Below are positions 6,347-8,284 of a stretch of DNA of 8,284 nt, piece by piece. The stretch spans positions 15,256-23,539 of the forward strand of contig DDXK01000046.1 of assembly GCA_002347185.1 (NCBI GenBank), written 5' to 3'. Each line of letters begins with the position of its first letter. The stretch's first letter is position 1. The notes under the pieces are model-generated. The model was not told the DNA's origin. It ran no database searches and saw only the letters and a program-made list of their open reading frames with translations. The position numbers were made by a program, and so were the translations under genes. The stretch is from Desulfobulbaceae bacterium UBA2262. GTDB taxonomy: Bacteria > Desulfobacterota > Desulfobulbia > Desulfobulbales > Desulfurivibrionaceae.

Positions 6347-7732
6347 CTACAGGTTGAGAAAAAATTTGGCGACCAGAAAATAGACCGTAACCCCGAGGAT
6401 GTCGATGGTGGTGGTGACAAAGGGTCCGGTGGCAATGGCGGCGTCGATGTCGAGCCGGCGGAAGACCAGGGGAACGAGGGTGCCCACCGTGGCGGCCAGG
6501 GTCATGGAAAAGAGGATGGAAAAACTGACCACCAGACCGAGGCGGGGGGTATCCATATAGCCGAGATGGGCGACGATCCCGAGAAAAAGGCCATAGACCC
6601 CGCCGAGTAGAAGGCCGACCCGCATCTCCTTGAAGATCAGTCTGCCCAGGGCCTGCATGTTGATACGGCCGGTGGCGATGCCGCGCACGACGATGGTGCT
6701 CGACTGGGTGGCGATGTTGCCGCCCATGCCGGCGATGATCGGAATGAAGGCGGCCAGGGCGACAACCTTGAGCAGTTCGCTCTGGAATGAGGTAATGATC
6801 ATGATATTGACCACTCCGCCCAGCCAGGTGGCGAAAAGCCAGGGCGCCCGGGTCAGGGCGTTTTTCAGCACCGGCTTGAGGAGAATTTCCTGGTCCTTGC
6901 CGGCACCGGCCATCTGCAGAAACTCTTCGGTCGCCTCCTCCCGGATAACGTCGATGATGTCGTCGACGGTGACGATACCGACCAGGCGATAGGCGGAGTC
7001 GACAACCGGCACAGCGAGAAAGTTGTACTTGGAAACCACATGGGCCACCTCGCCACGGTCCATCTCGGTGGTCACGGCGATCACCCGGGGATTCATGATG
7101 TTCTTCAACTGCCGGTAGGGCGGGTGCATCAAGAGCTCCCGCAGGGAAAGCACCCCGGAAAGCCGCGCCTCGTCGCCGTGGGTGATGTAGAGATAAAAGG
7201 ACATCTCCTTTTCTTCGCTGTACTCCTGGATCTTCTTGATGGCGTCTCCGACACTCATCTCGTCGTCCAAGGCCATGAAGTCGGGGGACATCAGGCCGCC
7301 GGCCGTATCGGAGTCGTACTGGAGCAGCTCGTCGACCTCCTCCCGATCCGATTTTTCCATGCCCTTGCGGATTTCGTTGGCAACCTGCTCGGGCAACGCT
7401 TCCAGGATGTCCGCGGCGTCGTCCTTGTCCATCTCCTTGATGATGGAGACCATGTACTGGGGAGTCAGAGCCTCGACCAGGTCAACCATGATCGCCTGGT
7501 CGAGCTCGCTCAGAAACTCGCCGACGATGGGGGTCTGCGCGATGATGTTGAAAACGTTGCGGCGTTCTTCCGGGGGAAGATGGCGGAAAATGACGGCGAG
7601 ATCGGCCGGATGGGTCTTGTTGACCAGCTTGAGGAGGTGATCGACGGCATTGCGACGGTTCAGGCGGCGGATGGTATCGAGGATAACCATCGCTTCGTTG
7701 CCGATGAGTTCTCTTTTCAGGGTAACATTCAT
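6347..7732 (-). CDS. mgtE: Magnesium transporter MgtE
   Basis: This is a 461-aa Mg2+-selective channel of the inner membrane (T. thermophilus MgtE is 450 aa). Order: a helical N domain (about 25-130, with HPADLAVIFRHLPPEER and a repeat-like DKDDAADILEALPE), then the linker TAGGLMSPDF (about 143-152). A CBS pair follows (about 150-275, second repeat ending VGIVTVDDIIDVI), then five membrane helices (about 300-461). Hallmarks of the pore domain are IPIIAGMGGNIATQSS (about 330-345) and GPFVTTTIDILG, whose Asp444 sits where the pore Asp432 of T. thermophilus MgtE lies relative to the C-terminus. The acidic N and CBS domains close the channel when internal Mg2+ is high. The start chosen is ATG at 7732, with AGGGG 8 nt upstream. 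A longer reading frame to 7777 adds 15 residues without a ribosome-binding site. It is the first gene of a three-gene operon with htrA and the polyferredoxin gene. Confidence 0.96.
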   Translation of the reverse strand: MNVTLKRELIGNEAMVILDTIRRLNRRNAVDHLLKLVNKTHPADLAVIFRHLPPEERRNVFNIIAQTPIVGEFLSELDQAIMVDLVEALTPQYMVSIIKEMDKDDAADILEALPEQVANEIRKGMEKSDREEVDELLQYDSDTAGGLMSPDFMALDDEMSVGDAIKKIQEYSEEKEMSFYLYITHGDEARLSGVLSLRELLMHPPYRQLKNIMNPRVIAVTTEMDRGEVAHVVSKYNFLAVPVVDSAYRLVGIVTVDDIIDVIREEATEEFLQMAGAGKDQEILLKPVLKNALTRAPWLFATWLGGVVNIMIITSFQSELLKVVALAAFIPIIAGMGGNIATQSSTIVVRGIATGRINMQALGRLIFKEMRVGLLLGGVYGLFLGIVAHLGYMDTPRLGLVVSFSILFSMTLAATVGTLVPLVFRRLDIDAAIATGPFVTTTIDILGVTVYFLVAKFFLNL

Positions 7733-7740
7733 GCACTCAT

Positions 7741-7745
7741 CCCCT
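7741..7745 (-). promoter_or_regulatory. Ribosome-binding site deciding the mgtE start
   Basis: On the minus strand AGGGG is followed after 8 nt by ATG at 7732. Another ATG at 7740 touches AGGGG directly and opens only a three-codon frame (ATG AGT GCA TGA), whose stop overlaps the mgtE ATG. That frame is unlikely to be initiated. The site excludes the longer start at 7777. Confidence 0.7.
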
Positions 7746-7779
7746 ACTGCGCGCCGCGATGAAACAGGCAGCTCCAATA

Positions 7780-7809
7780 ACTATGGCTTCTTCAGGCAAA
7801 CACCATCAA
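7780..7809 (-). promoter_or_regulatory. mgtE: Candidate mgtE promoter
   Basis: The gap 7733-7869 is the only sizeable non-coding stretch upstream of the operon. On the minus strand TTGATG (7809-7804) and CATAGT (7785-7780) are separated by 18 nt, each matching 4 of 6 consensus bases. The transcript would start near 7773, leaving a leader of about 40 nt. A 12-bp palindrome overlaps the -35 box. It is a modest match found by eye. Confidence 0.35.
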
Positions 7810-7813
7810 TGGT
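7802..7813. promoter_or_regulatory. 12-bp palindrome overlapping the mgtE -35 box (possible operator)
   Basis: ACCATCAATGGT is a pair of 5-bp inverted arms (ACCAT/ATGGT) around a 2-base centre. It covers the proposed -35 box, where a bound repressor would block transcription. The symmetry does not extend beyond 12 bp, and no second copy was noticed in the window. A short palindrome like this can arise by chance. Confidence 0.25.
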
Positions 7814-7852
7814 AACGAATTGTCTTGTACAGCTCCAGGGAAAATGCCTACG

Positions 7853-7885
7853 AAAAAGAGAAGTCCGGCTCAGCGCAGCCAGCCG
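7853..7885 (-). terminator. Weak hairpin/T-tract at the end of the small gene
   Basis: On the minus strand CGGCT (7885-7881) can pair with AGCCG (7870-7866) across a 10-nt loop that contains the stop region. A T5 run (7857-7853) follows after 8 nt. The stem is short and the T run is displaced, so this is a poor intrinsic terminator, and read-through into mgtE is possible. Confidence 0.22.
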
Positions 7886-8151
7886 CTCAGGGCCTCGACA
7901 ATCTTCTGGGCCTGGTCCGGACTTGAGATGTTGAACTTGGACTGCTGGGTATATTCACCATTGACCTTGCGGTAGCGCCGGATCGAGTAGCGATCGGCGC
8001 TGTACTCGTTCTTTTTTGCGTCCCACTGCTGGTAGCGGAAGATAATGGTGGCCCAGGCGCCCTTGGAAAGGATGACCTTGTCCAGTTCCTTGACAACCAC
8101 CACCCCCTCTTCCTCGTACTGGATTGTCACATCTTCGACATTTGCAGCCAT
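7870..8151 (-). CDS. Small conserved-looking protein, possible PC4-like single-stranded nucleic-acid binder
   Basis: This is a 93-aa soluble protein with no signal peptide, no Cys and many charged residues. I do not recognise a named family with certainty. Predicted order by eye: strands at about 16-22 (GVVVVKE), 25-40 (KVILSKGAWATIIFRY), 52-62 (ADRYSIRRYRK) and 67-75 (YTQQSKFNI), then a C-terminal amphipathic helix at about 77-92 (SPDQAQKIVEALSGWL). Four strands then a helix, with a basic IRRYRK strand, resemble the PC4/p15 coactivator fold (bacterial YdbC type). That is inference only. The start is ATG at 8151 with GAGG 6 nt upstream. The frame stays open to 8274, but that extension runs through the terminator and the tRNA 3' end and is not protein. 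It follows the tRNA on the same strand and precedes mgtE by 137 bp. No promoter of its own is evident. Confidence 0.75.
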   Translation of the reverse strand: MAANVEDVTIQYEEEGVVVVKELDKVILSKGAWATIIFRYQQWDAKKNEYSADRYSIRRYRKVNGEYTQQSKFNISSPDQAQKIVEALSGWLR

Positions 8152-8207
8152 GGAAAACCTCGCCGTCAGCGAAGCCGTCTCCGGCCTCGCGAGCCATTTG
8201 AGCCAAT

Positions 8208-8237
8208 AAAAAAAGGACTCAGCTTTGCTAAGTCCTT
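8208..8237 (-). terminator. Strong intrinsic terminator after the tRNA gene
   Basis: On the minus strand AAGGACTTAGC (8237-8227) pairs with GCTGAGTCCTT (8223-8213) through 11 bp with one T-G wobble and a 3-nt AAA loop. A seven-T run ending at 8208 follows. This is a textbook Rho-independent terminator, 10 nt after the CCA end of the tRNA. It should separate tRNA transcription from the downstream 93-aa gene. Confidence 0.9.
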
Positions 8238-8247
8238 GGAATTTACT

Positions 8248-8284
8248 TGGTAGCGGGGGCTGGATTTGAACCAACGACCTTCGG
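8248..8284 (-). tRNA. tRNA 3' part, probably initiator tRNA-fMet (CAU), truncated by the window edge
   Basis: The minus strand reads CCGA (end of the anticodon stem), variable loop AGGTC, and a T-arm GTTGG-TTCAAAT-CCAGC. The 3' acceptor strand CCCCGCT, discriminator A and encoded CCA follow. The T-stem pairs fully, with one T-G wobble. CCGA plus AGGTC and a CCCCGC acceptor strand match bacterial initiator tRNA-fMet, whose 5' side is usually CGCGGGG. The anticodon and 5' half lie beyond 8284, so the amino-acid identity is inferred. That this is a tRNA is nearly certain. Confidence 0.9.

Noticed and set aside
7733..7869. Mg2+ riboswitch (M-box) or other leader RNA upstream of mgtE
   Set aside because: The gap is 137 bp and the likely leader about 40 nt, too short for an M-box. 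No conserved riboswitch core or leader terminator is visible.
8152..8207. Promoter for the 93-aa gene just after the tRNA terminator
   Set aside because: Only a weak TTAGCA/TTTATT pair with 15-nt spacing, lying in the terminator hairpin and T run, could be found. I cannot support it.
8152..8274. N-terminal extension of the 93-aa protein to 134 aa
   Set aside because: The extra codons translate the tRNA 3' end and the intrinsic terminator. A ribosome-binding site supports ATG 8151 instead.
8248..8284. tRNA 3' end as an integration site with a mobile element downstream
   Set aside because: No integrase, no direct repeat of the tRNA 3' end and no foreign-looking genes were seen in the following 8 kb. 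The downstream genes are housekeeping in style.

Overview
The window is about 8.3 kb of GC-rich, densely packed bacterial chromosome. It looks like ordinary core and housekeeping DNA: there are no insertion sequences, phage genes, CRISPR arrays or integrase genes. The protein set is a YejF-type peptide ABC ATPase, an M17 leucyl aminopeptidase, a DUF21/CBS protein, a membrane polyferredoxin, an HtrA protease and MgtE. With a bacterial initiator-type tRNA, this fits a Gram-negative anaerobe, perhaps a Desulfobacterota (Desulfobulbales-like) organism. That placement is a judgement from the style of the proteins and has not been tested.

Left part (1-2537). The window opens inside a plus-strand gene for a double-ATPase peptide transporter subunit (YejF type). 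It meets a minus-strand leucyl aminopeptidase gene (pepA) tail to tail. The two stop codons share a TTAA and sit in the loop of a 6-bp hairpin. Together the genes suggest peptide import followed by cytoplasmic peptide hydrolysis.

Middle (2538-3909). A 283-bp divergent intergenic region lies between pepA and a plus-strand DUF21/CNNM-CBS membrane protein. It has an AT-rich core with promoter-like boxes and an imperfect dyad. The ribosome-binding site indicates that the CNNM gene starts at a GTG at 2821, not at the upstream ATG at 2755. Its 3' end overlaps the next gene antisense by 48 bp.

Right-centre (3862-7732, minus strand). There is a tight three-gene operon in the order mgtE (Mg2+ channel with N and CBS domains), a membrane-anchored HtrA/DegS-type protease, and a multi-span membrane polyferredoxin. 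The gaps are 3 and 4 nt, so translation is probably coupled. This cassette is the least conventional grouping in the window. It lies tail to tail with the CNNM gene, which puts two magnesium-related transporter families next to each other.

Right end (7733-8284, minus strand). The 3' end of a tRNA (probably initiator tRNA-fMet) is followed by a strong intrinsic terminator. Then comes a small 93-aa conserved-looking protein whose predicted strand order resembles the PC4 single-stranded-DNA-binding fold. A 137-bp gap with a candidate mgtE promoter and a 12-bp palindrome follows. No clear-cut new system is visible. The best candidates for follow-up are the mgtE-htrA-polyferredoxin cassette, the antisense-overlapping gene ends and the small PC4-like protein.
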